A stretch of 64,000 nucleotides of DNA from Brachyspira hyodysenteriae ATCC 27164. Lineage in GTDB: Bacteria > Spirochaetota > Brachyspiria > Brachyspirales > Brachyspiraceae. The translations under genes were made by a program, and so were the position numbers. A model generated the notes under the pieces. The model searched no databases. It saw only the letters and a list, made by a program, of their open reading frames with translations, and was not told the origin of the DNA. The stretch is taken from positions 2,666,001-2,730,000 of the forward strand of contig NZ_CP015910.2 of NCBI RefSeq assembly GCF_001676785.2, in the 5' to 3' direction. Position 1 is the first letter of the stretch. The number at the start of each line of letters is the position of its first letter. This document shows, piece after piece, positions 1 through 8,448 of the stretch.

Positions 1-279
1 ATATGCGGAAGAAGTCATTTAATTTTTAACAGCGATTTAAAACATGAAAAAGTTGGAGATTTCGATACTGAACTTGTTAAAGAATTTTTTACAGCATTTA
101 CTAATTCTATGAATATTACTTTGCATATAAACACTTTATATGGAGAGAATACTCATCATATAATAGAATCTATTTTTAAAGGTGTTGCCAGAGCTTTAGC
201 GCAGGCTTGTGAAATAGATGAAAAATATAAAGATGAAGTATTATCTACAAAGGGAATGCTTGAAAATAATAAAAATTAA
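1..279 (+). CDS. hisB: Imidazoleglycerol-phosphate dehydratase, C-terminal part
   Basis: The window opens inside this gene, so only the last 92 codons are seen and the reading frame is open from base 1. HisB removes water from imidazole glycerol phosphate in histidine biosynthesis, in the cytoplasm. The visible part carries the metal-binding signature region: a CGRSH-like start, a GENTHHIIES stretch with paired His, and FKGVARALAQA just after it, all typical of the HisB C-terminal half. The stop at 277-279 is followed by 137 bases and then hisH in the same direction, which fits a his operon. Identification rests on these motifs and the neighbour. Confidence 0.9.
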   Translation: MCGRSHLIFNSDLKHEKVGDFDTELVKEFFTAFTNSMNITLHINTLYGENTHHIIESIFKGVARALAQACEIDEKYKDEVLSTKGMLENNKN

Positions 280-337
280 AAAATTGATTTTTTGTTTTTA
301 TAAAAAAGCACTTATATAATTTTTTTAATTTATTAAG

Positions 338-353
338 CCCGCCCACCCGCCCC
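338..353 (-). other. Four C tracts with 1-base spacers (G-quadruplex motif on minus strand)
   Basis: The plus strand reads CCCGCCCACCCGCCCC, so the minus strand has four runs of three or more G separated by single bases. This matches the shortest-loop class of G-quadruplex motif. It lies in the hisB-hisH gap, in a genome where such GC runs are rare. For the rightward his genes the G-rich strand is the template. The motif is seen; folding or any effect on transcription is inference. It resembles the C-rich and G-rich arms of the intergenic repeats described further on, so it may be a remnant of one. Confidence 0.6.
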
Positions 354-416
354 TATACTTTGACTTTTATATTTTATTTTAGTATAATAACTTAATAAAA
401 TTAATAGGATTTTTTT

Positions 417-1049
417 ATGATAGCTATAATAGATTATGAAGTAGGAAATTTATTCTCTCTTATGTCATCATTAAAGTATGTAGGAATAGATGCCAAACTT
501 ACAGATGATGAAAAAACTATAAAAGAAGCTGATGCTTTGATACTTCCAGGAGTAGGAGCTTTCAGAGATGCATTAGCAAAACTTGAAATAAGAAAAGAAG
601 GAACACTTAAAAATACTATTATAGAAGAAGCCAAAAAAGGAAAATTAATTTTGGGTATATGCTTAGGTATGCAAATGCTTTTTGATAAAAGCTATGAATA
701 CGGAGAGCATAACGGACTTGGACTAATAAAAGGAAATATATGTCCTATAGAAAAAGATTTAAAAAATAAAGATTTGAAAGTTCCTCATATGGGATGGAAT
801 AATCTAAATATAAAAAAAGAAGATAAGCTATTTAAATATATAAAAAATATGGAATATGTTTATTTTGTACATTCATATTATGGAAAAGACTGCGAAGAAA
901 GCATAATAGCCGACAGTGAATATGATGTACGAATACCAGCCATTGTAAAAAATGATAATGTATACGGAATACAGTTTCACCCTGAAAAAAGCGGAGATAC
1001 AGGACTTAATATATTAAGAGGCTTCAAAGATTTAGTACAAAAAGGTTAA
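417..1049 (+). CDS. hisH: Imidazole glycerol phosphate synthase, glutaminase subunit
   Basis: HisH releases ammonia from glutamine and passes it to HisF, which makes imidazole glycerol phosphate and AICAR. At 210 residues it is the usual length. The class I amidotransferase triad is complete: Cys82 in GICLGMQML, His188 and Glu190 in FHPEKS. The oxyanion region LPGVGAF is near residue 43. A short AT-rich leader with an AGGA-like site precedes the ATG. It follows hisB in the same direction; hisA and hisF are not found downstream, where the next gene converges with only one base between the stops. Confidence 0.96.
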   Translation: MIAIIDYEVGNLFSLMSSLKYVGIDAKLTDDEKTIKEADALILPGVGAFRDALAKLEIRKEGTLKNTIIEEAKKGKLILGICLGMQMLFDKSYEYGEHNGLGLIKGNICPIEKDLKNKDLKVPHMGWNNLNIKKEDKLFKYIKNMEYVYFVHSYYGKDCEESIIADSEYDVRIPAIVKNDNVYGIQFHPEKSGDTGLNILRGFKDLVQKG

Positions 1050-1050
1050 A

Positions 1051-2604
1051 TTAGAATAAACCTACTCTAGTTCTTTTAATCTCTGTTCTGTATCTTTTTA
1101 TCTCCCATTCAGTTCTGCTTTTATCCCATTTAAGTATATTAGCCATTTCCTCTGCTATATGCTCTGATATTAAAGTACCGCAGTCATTCTCTGTTAATAT
1201 GAATCTTAATCTTCTCATCATAATATCATCTAAATGCATAGCATGTTCAACTTCTACAAAATACTTTATGAGTCCTCTGTTAATTCTATAATCGAGTCCT
1301 ACTTCTACTAAAAGAGATGAATCATTTTTACAAAGCTCATTCAATTTTAGAATTAGATTAACAGAGCCAAAATAATCTATAAGGAATTTAACTAAATCTT
1401 CATTCAAAACTAATTCAACATTTTTCTCAAATTTATTATTAACAACCTTCTGATTACTGAACCATTTATAAGGCTTGCCGTACATTTTTACTAATGTCTT
1501 CATAGTAACAGAAGAAGAAGTTGTAAAGTTTCCGCCTTCAACCAAGAATAATCTATACTGAGGATGAGAATGTATCTTAACCTGTGAAGGATTAAGAGGC
1601 ATCATTCCAGACTGAGTAGTAATTATATGGTTTTTATTAACAATAGAGCTGAAATAAGTATTATATATATCAAGCAAATATTCAGCCTCATCGCTTGTAG
1701 TGTATATACAGTCTAAATCATGAGTATTTTTTTTGATTGTAGGACCTATAATAGTATTGTTCTTCCAACGCATCAAAAATACATTAGGTCTTGATTTTAT
1801 TTTAGGCAGAATAACAGATTTATTTATATGAATTAAATCGCTGTCTATGATTAAATGACTTCCCTTAACATAAACTAGCTTATCTTCAAAATTTCCATTA
1901 GGAAGAAGAGAACTTATACTATGTCCCCAAGCTCCGGCAGCTATTAATACAGTTTTAGCACTTGCCGTATGAACTCTGCCTGTAATATGATCTGTAAAAA
2001 CTACATTTTCTATCTCTTTCTGATTATATTCAAAAGCCTTAACTTCACAGTAGTTTAATATATCCGCTCCGAACTCTTCAGCTTTCAAAAGAAGTTCTAT
2101 AACATATCTTGAGTCATCTAATAAGCCTTCATAATATTCTACAGATGCTATGACATCATTATTTATCAAATCCGGCAAAGAATCCAATGTTTCATTTCTG
2201 CTAAGTGATTTATGTCTTTTAGTTTTTCCAAACAGAGAGAACATATCATATAACATGATCTTTATTTCTTCTCTTAAAAGCCCTGTACTGCTATGCTCAT
2301 ATATAGGATTGATAATGCCAAAATGCGGAGCTGAAGCCTTATACATAAGGTTATTTCTTTCTCTTACCCTATGAATTGTATACATTAAATTCTTACTATT
2401 CATATCATTAAATCCGCCTGAAAGCATTTTAGAAGTTCTGGAAGAAGAACCGAAAGCAAAATCATGCTTATCAAGCAAAAGTACGGAAAGTCCTACTCTG
2501 GAAGCCTTTAAAGCTATAGTAGCTCCAATAACTCCCCCGCCTATAATAATGATATCATATTTTTTATTACTATTTTGGAGTATCTCAGCTCTTGTTTTTG
2601 CCAT
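1051..2604 (-). CDS. glpD: FAD-dependent glycerol-3-phosphate dehydrogenase
   Basis: This family oxidises glycerol 3-phosphate to dihydroxyacetone phosphate at the membrane surface and feeds electrons to a quinone or other acceptor. The 517-residue protein begins with a Rossmann FAD site (IIIGGGVIGATIA, about residues 20-32) followed by an acidic end of strand 2 (LLLDKHD) and the GSSSRTSKMLSGG segment typical of GlpD, where the FAD is anchored. The C-terminal third matches the GlpD helical domain in layout. The start is set by AGGAGAG seven bases before ATG. The 5' flank holds two and a part copies of a 76-bp hairpin repeat that ends close to the ribosome binding site, so the leader RNA is probably highly structured. 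GlpA/GlpO-type enzymes are the alternative naming. Confidence 0.85.
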   Translation of the reverse strand: MAKTRAEILQNSNKKYDIIIIGGGVIGATIALKASRVGLSVLLLDKHDFAFGSSSRTSKMLSGGFNDMNSKNLMYTIHRVRERNNLMYKASAPHFGIINPIYEHSSTGLLREEIKIMLYDMFSLFGKTKRHKSLSRNETLDSLPDLINNDVIASVEYYEGLLDDSRYVIELLLKAEEFGADILNYCEVKAFEYNQKEIENVVFTDHITGRVHTASAKTVLIAAGAWGHSISSLLPNGNFEDKLVYVKGSHLIIDSDLIHINKSVILPKIKSRPNVFLMRWKNNTIIGPTIKKNTHDLDCIYTTSDEAEYLLDIYNTYFSSIVNKNHIITTQSGMMPLNPSQVKIHSHPQYRLFLVEGGNFTTSSSVTMKTLVKMYGKPYKWFSNQKVVNNKFEKNVELVLNEDLVKFLIDYFGSVNLILKLNELCKNDSSLLVEVGLDYRINRGLIKYFVEVEHAMHLDDIMMRRLRFILTENDCGTLISEHIAEEMANILKWDKSRTEWEIKRYRTEIKRTRVGLF

Positions 2605-2620
2605 AAATATCTCTCCTTTA

Positions 2621-2795
2621 TTGCTATCGATAAACTCGCTTTATACTAGCTGACAACTTCCTTCGTCAGTTATCAGCTGCTCGTTTATCGTTTTTATTGC
2701 TATCGATAAACTCGCTTTATACTAGCTGACAACTTCCTTCGTCAGTTATCAGCTGCTCGTTTATCGTTTTTATCGCTACCAATAAACTCGCTTTA
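2621..2795 (-). repeat. Tandem 76-bp hairpin repeat in the glpD leader
   Basis: Copy 1 covers 2621-2696 and copy 2 covers 2697-2772, near identical; a 23-base piece of a third follows at 2773-2795 with small changes. Each unit folds on itself: outer arms CGATAAAC and GTTTATCG, inner arms AGCTGACAACT and AGTTATCAGCT (one wobble), with a 9-base loop. It lies between the NuoG-like stop and glpD and ends about 16 bases upstream of the glpD start, so it would be in the glpD transcript. No reading frame is evident. Confidence 0.85.
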
Positions 2796-2877
2796 AAAGT
2801 TAATAATACAATTAATATTAGCAATAATAAAAAAATAATATATAAGCTCCGTATATATTCTAGTATATACAAAATCA

Positions 2878-4272
2878 TTATAAATACAAATATTTTAACA
2901 ATTCTCTTAAACTCATATGATTTTTATTCTTTTCTAAGAAGGACGGCATTTCTTTAACTTTACCATGATTATCTATATAATGCCCCTCAAACTCGCCAAG
3001 ATATGATATAGGAAAACTTAAATAAGCATTATAAGCCAAAACAGAAAAATTCGGACTAAATACTATATAATTACCTTTATTCTTCTTAGCAAAATCAATC
3101 ATATTGTCATTATCATCTAATGAGTCGCCTACTATAATAAATTTTTTAAATTTCTCATTATACATAATATTATCGTCAAATATAGAATGTTTTAAATCTT
3201 TCATATCTCTTATAGAAAAATCATTAATATTCGTATAATTATCTCTTATATTTTTTGAATTTGTAGCCATTCTATTTTTTTTGAATATTAAATTTTCTAT
3301 TCCCAAAGAATCAATAAATTCATTAAAAGCTTTAATATCTTCAGTGGGATACATACTAGAGTTTAAAGCTAATGTAGATTCTGCCTCAATATCATTGATA
3401 AATTTATGATATAACTCTTTAGCCTCATCAAATTCATACTGCATTCCATTATAAAAAGGCTTTTCTAAAGTATTATTTGAATAATAGTCTAATTTCCTTC
3501 CATAATCGCATATTCCGTATTTTTTGCCTTTTGGAGACGATATATCCTTTATACTATGACTGATATAACTATATTTAGCATCGCATAAATGATTGCATCC
3601 TATACAAAAACTGTCTATAGTTTTTACTTCACTTATATCATCATTAATTTTATTATCTATATCTCTTTGAACCTCAAATACATGAGTAGGACATAAATCT
3701 GTTATCATAGAATTATATCCGTCTACAACTTTATAATCCTCGCATATTCCGCAATTAATACATCTTTCAAAATTTGTTTTTATGAAATCAGGCAGATTCA
3801 TTTTTTCTACAATGCTTTTTAATTCTATCAAGTTAATATCATTTTCATTGAAAGCATTAGGAGATGCCTCTATAGAAATTTTATAAATATCTAAATACTT
3901 TTTCAATCTGCATAAATAATCAGCTTTACAGCTTTCGCATATAGGTTCATGCATATAAAGCATAGCCTTTAATAGAGAAGTTCTATACTTTATAATATCC
4001 TCATCTTTTTCATTTAAAACGCTCATTCCATTTTCTACTATCTCATTGCAGGCATATTTATAAGAATAATCATTTTCATTTTTTTTCTTTACTTTAACCA
4101 AGCATAATTTGCATCTTAGAATATTATTTTTATCTTCAAAAGTATTTGTACTATTTATTTTATATGAGCATAAATGAGGTATATCTATATTGATGTATGA
4201 CAGTGCCTGAAGTATAGTATATCCTTTCTGAGATGATACAGTCTTTCCATCAACATTAAATTTTACTATCAT
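2878..4272 (-). CDS. NuoG-like iron-sulfur protein, short form
   Basis: This is a 464-residue relative of the electron-wiring half of NuoG and of hydrogenase or formate dehydrogenase G-like subunits. In order: a plant-type [2Fe-2S] domain with Cys35, 54, 57 and 75; the His-Cys cluster motif with His108, Cys112, 115 and 121; a further cluster motif with Cys171, 174, 177 and Cys194 (DLCPTH); and a molybdopterin-oxidoreductase-type N-terminal cluster with Cys223, 226, 230 and 255 (GICDYG). After that comes only about 200 residues of a reduced, unconserved domain, whereas NuoG has 400 or more. Cluster ligands are retained, so an electron-transfer role is likely. It is the last of three genes (E-like, F-like, G-like), starting 30 bases after the F-like stop. 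No membrane arm or catalytic subunit is in the window. Confidence 0.8.
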   Translation of the reverse strand: MIVKFNVDGKTVSSQKGYTILQALSYINIDIPHLCSYKINSTNTFEDKNNILRCKLCLVKVKKKNENDYSYKYACNEIVENGMSVLNEKDEDIIKYRTSLLKAMLYMHEPICESCKADYLCRLKKYLDIYKISIEASPNAFNENDINLIELKSIVEKMNLPDFIKTNFERCINCGICEDYKVVDGYNSMITDLCPTHVFEVQRDIDNKINDDISEVKTIDSFCIGCNHLCDAKYSYISHSIKDISSPKGKKYGICDYGRKLDYYSNNTLEKPFYNGMQYEFDEAKELYHKFINDIEAESTLALNSSMYPTEDIKAFNEFIDSLGIENLIFKKNRMATNSKNIRDNYTNINDFSIRDMKDLKHSIFDDNIMYNEKFKKFIIVGDSLDDNDNMIDFAKKNKGNYIVFSPNFSVLAYNAYLSFPISYLGEFEGHYIDNHGKVKEMPSFLEKNKNHMSLRELLKYLYL

Positions 4273-4302
4273 TAAATAAAACCTCTAATATAAAAAAGAT
4301 TT

Positions 4303-5466
4303 TTAATTTTTTACAAAACTATACAATGTTATCTTATTTTCTATCAAATATACAAATTCATCTCTAAACATTTCCATAGTAGATAATATACAGTTAGCCA
4401 GACTTCTTATATATAAACATGAAGCCCCTATTTTAATCATTTCAACAGCTTCTTTCAAATTAGAATAATCATCAAAATTTGAATACCCCAAAAGCATTCT
4501 ATTAATATAATATTCGCATAAATCAAATCCGTAATGGCATGGAGAACATCTTCCGCATGATATACTTTTACCAAATTGAATTATTTTAAGTACAACCCTT
4601 ATTATACATCTGTCCTCTTGTATAAAACATATTCCTCCATTTCCAATCTTCATATTAAGACTGTCAAAACATTCATAATCTAAAGTCATTTTCTGGAAAG
4701 TTTCAAAATCAATAGGAGGGTTTAAAAAACCATTAGTAAATACGCATTTTATAGTATATTCTTTTACCGTTCCGCCAGCAGCTTTGACAATATTTCTTAA
4801 TGGAGTATGCATTTCAAATTCATATAGATTAGGATTAATAATATCCCCTGTAATAGAAAGTATATTACTTCCTTTATACTCTCCATTTCCATAATCTTTG
4901 AAAGTAAATCCTCCTATATGAGCCAAATATGCAATTTGTGATATAGTTTCTAAATCAAATATGTATTTTTTATTTTCTAAAAAAGAAGGTGTGATTCTGA
5001 TATTATATTTATTATAATAGGCATATTCATCATATATATTAATTTCTATATCATATACAAAATTAGCATCTTCTGCTTCAACTATAGATTTTAATATAAT
5101 ATCTCTTTCTTCCAAATAATAATCTTTCAATACTATATCTATTCTTTTAATATTTAAAATCTTTGCTATGAATACAGATCCGTCTAATATGAGATGAGGA
5201 TTATTTCTTAATAGAAATTTATCTTTGAAAACTAAATAATCAAATGAAGCGGCATTGATTAGTATAAAATCTTCTTTTATATTTCCGTCAATTAATAATT
5301 GATATATAGAATTTTGAGTAATATCTCTTTTAAATATAGTATATTCTTTTAAATCATCAAAAAAAGAATTACCTATTTTTTGAACTGCTAAATATTCTCC
5401 GAAATGATCTTTATACAGCTGAATATTTTCTATATTGTTTTCACTATGCAGTACAAATCTTTTCAT
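4303..5466 (-). CDS. Degenerate NuoF-like subunit without flavin/NADH motifs
   Basis: The C-terminal third matches NuoF: a SLBB-like stretch (ILSITGDIINPNLYEF, about residues 202-217) and the 4Fe-4S motif SCGRCSPC (Cys304, 307, 310) with a later Cys350. The middle keeps the spacing of NuoF (KDKFLLRNNPHLILDG, near residue 81), which corresponds to the KDRYLLEKDPHLLIEG region. However, the glycine-rich GRGGAGFPTG loop is absent, the NADEGEP loop is replaced by NAASFDY, and the GAGAYICGEETAL stretch is not recognisable. So the FMN and NADH sites appear lost while the cluster is kept. The length of 387 is short for the family. The start overlaps the stop of the E-like gene by four bases (ATGA), which supports one operon and coupled translation. 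Confidence 0.75.
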   Translation of the reverse strand: MKRFVLHSENNIENIQLYKDHFGEYLAVQKIGNSFFDDLKEYTIFKRDITQNSIYQLLIDGNIKEDFILINAASFDYLVFKDKFLLRNNPHLILDGSVFIAKILNIKRIDIVLKDYYLEERDIILKSIVEAEDANFVYDIEINIYDEYAYYNKYNIRITPSFLENKKYIFDLETISQIAYLAHIGGFTFKDYGNGEYKGSNILSITGDIINPNLYEFEMHTPLRNIVKAAGGTVKEYTIKCVFTNGFLNPPIDFETFQKMTLDYECFDSLNMKIGNGGICFIQEDRCIIRVVLKIIQFGKSISCGRCSPCHYGFDLCEYYINRMLLGYSNFDDYSNLKEAVEMIKIGASCLYIRSLANCILSTMEMFRDEFVYLIENKITLYSFVKN

Positions 5467-5732
5467 CTTTTTCTTACATGTATAGCTTCTATATACTTAA
5501 TAATACTTTTAAAAGACGATTTTGTACATTCCATACCATTAATAAGGACAGGTACAGCATTATGGCAATTATGCATACACTCCATCTCTTTAAGGAGCAT
5601 ACCATCGGATGACGGCACTCCTATTTCTAAATCATAATGAGAACGAATAGACTCTAAAAGAGAATAAGCTCCTTTCATAGAGCAATGAAGTCCTACGCAT
5701 ACCTCTATGACAGTTTTTATATTACTTGCCAT
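5463..5732 (-). CDS. NuoE-like thioredoxin-fold [2Fe-2S] protein
   Basis: This 89-residue protein is the thioredoxin-like [2Fe-2S] domain of NuoE/HndA. The four ligands are Cys12 and Cys17 (CVGLHC) and Cys52 and Cys56 (CMHNC), with the usual following hydrophobic VPVLING strand. The N-terminal helical domain of full NuoE (about 70 residues) is missing, so it is a minimal form. A GGGAAAG site stands before the ATG. It is the first gene of the leftward E-F-G-like operon. A free-standing 2Fe-2S ferredoxin of the Shethna type is the alternative, but the neighbours favour a NuoE role. Confidence 0.82.
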   Translation of the reverse strand: MASNIKTVIEVCVGLHCSMKGAYSLLESIRSHYDLEIGVPSSDGMLLKEMECMHNCHNAVPVLINGMECTKSSFKSIIKYIEAIHVRKR

Positions 5733-5802
5733 ATTACTTTCCCATTAAAAATATAAAATTCCAAGAGATGAAAAACATTAATATGAATAATGTTATTTTA
5801 TA

Positions 5803-5892
5803 TTACTTTTTCTTATGCCTATTTTTGCGTAAACGTTTTTTACGTTTATGCGTAGCCATCTTTTGACGAAGTCTTTTTCTTCCTGAAGGCAT
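5803..5892 (-). CDS. 29-residue basic protein, AURKAIP1/COX24-type
   Basis: A short frame starts MPSGRKRLRQKMATHKRKKR and ends RHKKK, almost half Arg and Lys. A clear GGGAG site lies eight bases before the ATG. The pattern MPSGRKR...KMATHKRKKRLRKNRHKK matches the short AURKAIP1/COX24-domain proteins that associate with the bacterial small ribosomal subunit (bS22-like). It sits alone between the NuoE-like gene and pepA. The frame and ribosome site are seen; the ribosomal role is from the family. Confidence 0.8.
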   Translation of the reverse strand: MPSGRKRLRQKMATHKRKKRLRKNRHKKK

Positions 5893-6016
5893 ATACACTC
5901 CCATTTTATCTAATTTGAACGTTCATTATAACATTTTACACAAATAATTTCAAGTTTAAACTAAAAACTAATTTGATTTTTTTATATTTATTAATAAGTT
6001 TTAGCATAAATAAAAA

Positions 6017-6054
6017 AATAATCATAGCATTTTATAAAAAACACTATGATTATT
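6017..6054 (-). terminator. Intrinsic terminator after pepA
   Basis: Perfect 11-base arms AATAATCATAG and CTATGATTATT enclose a 16-base loop. On the minus strand the hairpin is followed by a T run. It begins 32 bases after the pepA stop. Confidence 0.85.
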
Positions 6055-6085
6055 CTTATAACTATTAAAAATTAATGTCTATTCA

Positions 6086-7561
6086 TCAAAATTTATCTAT
6101 ATCAACAAGTTTTTCTACTGTTTTAGCAAGCAAATAAACACCTACTCCTGTAGCTCCTTTAGATATATATTTTACATTTACATCACTCATATCAGTACCT
6201 GCTATATCCAAATGAGCCCATCTTGCTCCTTCTGTAAAATATGATAAGAATTGTGCTGCTGTTATAACTCCTGCGTATCTTCCGCCTGAATTTTTTATAT
6301 CAGCTATATCAGATTTTATATCTTCTTTATATTCATCAAACATAGGAAGTTCCCATACTCTTTCATAAGTATCATTGCCTGCATCTTTTAAAGCACAAGA
6401 TAAAGCTTCATCATTTGAAAGAAGTCCTGAAGCATGTCTTCCTAAAGCTATTGAACAAGCCCCTGTTAAAGTAGCAATATCTATTACAAAATCAGGATTA
6501 TATTTTTTTATTCCATAAGCCAAAGCATCAGCAAGTATTAATCTTCCTTCAGCATCTGTATTAACTACCTCTACAGTAACACCATTATACATTTTTAATA
6601 TATCGCCAGGATTTATAGCAGCACTTCCTGTTTTATTATCAGTTAAAGGACATATTACTGTAACATTAGCTTCTAAATTCATATCAGATATTAAGAATAA
6701 AGCTCCGCAAACAGCAGCAGCTCCTGCCATATCGTCTTTCATACCAAGCATACTTGTACCAGGCTTTAAAACCATTCCGCCTGTATCGAAAGTAATACCT
6801 TTTCCTACCAATAAAATATGTTTTTTAGCCTTAGCTTTCTTATATTGAGCAATAAATACTCTAGGAGGATTCTTACTTCCGGCATTAACACCTAATATTC
6901 CATTCATACCAAGAGTCTTTAATTCTTTTTCTGTAAGAACTGTAGTAGTTATTTTTCTGCTTTCAGCCTGTTTTTTAGCTCTATCAACAAATGTCAAAGA
7001 ATTTATAACATTACTTGGCTCATTAACCATATCTCTAGCCCAAAATATGCTGCTTGCTATCTGATTAGCTTTAGATATGGCATTTTCAGTATCTTTTTTA
7101 TGCTCAGAAACTAAAAGTATATTCTTAATATTAGACTGCTCTTTTAATCTTTTATTACCTAAATAATTATCAAAGCTGTAAGAAGAAAGCATTATACCTA
7201 AACAAAACTGAATATATGATTCTTCAGAAGCTATTTCAGCAAATAATTCTGCCATATCTACTTCTATATCATCTATATGCAAATCTTTCATTATTTTTAC
7301 CAATGAAGCACCGGCATTCTTCCAAGTTTCATACATATAATTTTTTACTTCCTTATATGTAATATAAATTACCCTTGTATTGCTAGCAAATGCGAAAGCA
7401 AATGGAGTAGAAGTAGTATAATATTTATCTTTTACCAAACTATTAAATAACTTTATATACTCTTCATTAAATGAGCATACTTTAAGCTGCTCTTTCTCTA
7501 CTTTTACAAATACGGCCACAGTATGTTTTTTAATGAAATTGATTGTATGTTTTAATTTCAT
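6086..7561 (-). CDS. pepA: Leucyl aminopeptidase, M17 family
   Basis: M17 enzymes remove N-terminal residues from peptides with two metal ions, in the cytoplasm as hexamers. The 491-residue protein has the N-terminal macro-like domain and a complete catalytic half: GKGITFDTGGMVLKP with the metal-binding and catalytic Lys/Asp, a KDDMAGAAAV segment, and the NTDAEGRLILADAL signature. The start is set by AAGGAA seven bases before ATG. It is a single gene with its own terminator. The leftward orientation makes it divergent from the lipoprotein pair that follows. Confidence 0.95.
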   Translation of the reverse strand: MKLKHTINFIKKHTVAVFVKVEKEQLKVCSFNEEYIKLFNSLVKDKYYTTSTPFAFAFASNTRVIYITYKEVKNYMYETWKNAGASLVKIMKDLHIDDIEVDMAELFAEIASEESYIQFCLGIMLSSYSFDNYLGNKRLKEQSNIKNILLVSEHKKDTENAISKANQIASSIFWARDMVNEPSNVINSLTFVDRAKKQAESRKITTTVLTEKELKTLGMNGILGVNAGSKNPPRVFIAQYKKAKAKKHILLVGKGITFDTGGMVLKPGTSMLGMKDDMAGAAAVCGALFLISDMNLEANVTVICPLTDNKTGSAAINPGDILKMYNGVTVEVVNTDAEGRLILADALAYGIKKYNPDFVIDIATLTGACSIALGRHASGLLSNDEALSCALKDAGNDTYERVWELPMFDEYKEDIKSDIADIKNSGGRYAGVITAAQFLSYFTEGARWAHLDIAGTDMSDVNVKYISKGATGVGVYLLAKTVEKLVDIDKF

Positions 7562-7660
7562 TTTTTGTTCCTTTATGATTTTAAAATAACTTTTGATTAA
7601 TAATTATATATAATGTTTATTTTATGTCAATTATAATATAAAAAAATATTATAAACGATA

Positions 7661-7688
7661 TTGCAATATACTACTAAAGGTATATAAT
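7661..7688 (+). promoter_or_regulatory. Promoter of first lipoprotein gene
   Basis: TTGCAA and TATAAT are separated by 16 bases, 45 bases before the ATG. The second lipoprotein gene has the same -35 and -10 hexamers and the same spacing, which supports both. Confidence 0.65.
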
Positions 7689-7732
7689 CGCATATAAATT
7701 AGCATATTATTTCATCAGGAGGTTGAAAATAT

Positions 7733-8230
7733 ATGATAAGAAAAATATTTAATGTAGTAATTTCTATTTCTGTGCTATTATTTGTATTATCATGCGGAAC
7801 AGGAATAAGCAAAAGCAGACCCGAAGGCTGGATTAATGATGATACATTCAGAGTAATGGGAATGGGCTCCCCATCAGATGATATAGATGATAAGTTCAGA
7901 AGAGAAGTAGTGTCAAAACAAGCAGCTGAATTAGATGCTAAAAACAAAATCGCAGCAAAAATAGTAGGTTCTTATATAGAATCTCTAAGCTCCACTGAAA
8001 AAGGCATGATTGATGAATATGTTATACAGGAAAGAGTTGCCGGAAGAATAAGAGGTACTTCTGTTGTAGAAACTAAATGGGATTCTAAACAAAATTGTAC
8101 TGTAGTAATGGAACTTTATTCTAAAAATCTAAAAAAACAAATGGATAACCTAGTAGTTCAATATCTTAATGAAGTAGGAATGCAATATACTGCTCAGGAT
8201 GTTGCCGGAATGGTAAGAACTTATGAATAA
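7733..8230 (+). CDS. LPP20-like lipoprotein, copy 1
   Basis: 165 residues with a lipoprotein signal: a short basic start, a hydrophobic stretch and lipobox FVLSC with Cys21. The mature part starts GTGISKSRPEGW and reads through a compact domain with DAKNKIAAKIVGSYIES and a C-terminal YTAQDVAGMVRTYE. The organisation resembles LPP20-type surface lipoproteins, which share an N-terminal Trp-containing strand and a central helix; that link is a layout judgement. An AGGAGG site precedes the ATG. The next gene is a close paralogue (8449-8952). It is followed by its own terminator, so the two are probably separate transcripts. Confidence 0.75.
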   Translation: MIRKIFNVVISISVLLFVLSCGTGISKSRPEGWINDDTFRVMGMGSPSDDIDDKFRREVVSKQAAELDAKNKIAAKIVGSYIESLSSTEKGMIDEYVIQERVAGRIRGTSVVETKWDSKQNCTVVMELYSKNLKKQMDNLVVQYLNEVGMQYTAQDVAGMVRTYE

Positions 8231-8250
8231 TCATTAAAAATATGTAATTA

Positions 8251-8280
8251 AAGGGCTTCTTAATGGAAGCCCTTTTTATT
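8251..8280 (+). terminator. Intrinsic terminator after lipoprotein copy 1
   Basis: Arms GGGCTTC and GAAGCCC with a 6-base loop are followed by TTTTT ATT TTT. It lies 20 bases after the stop and separates the two lipoprotein units. Confidence 0.85.
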
Positions 8281-8392
8281 TTTTAAAATTAAAAAAAATA
8301 ATAATAATAATCGATAATTATAAAAGCAGAAAAAATTGTAATATTTTTTATATTTTAAAATATACCAGTTAAAATTATTTTTTATTATGGTA

Positions 8393-8420
8393 TTGCAATA
8401 TAGTATTCAAAATATATAAT
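8393..8420 (+). promoter_or_regulatory. Promoter of second lipoprotein gene
   Basis: TTGCAA, 16 bases, TATAAT, 29 bases before the ATG. Same hexamers and spacing as the promoter at 7661, so the promoter was duplicated with the gene. Confidence 0.65.
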
Positions 8421-8448
8421 ACTACAATCAAATTAGAAAGGATTAAAT

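Noticed and set aside
2621-2795. Tandem repeat as a CRISPR array
   Set aside because: The two units are adjacent and near-identical with no unlike spacers between them, and no cas genes are near.
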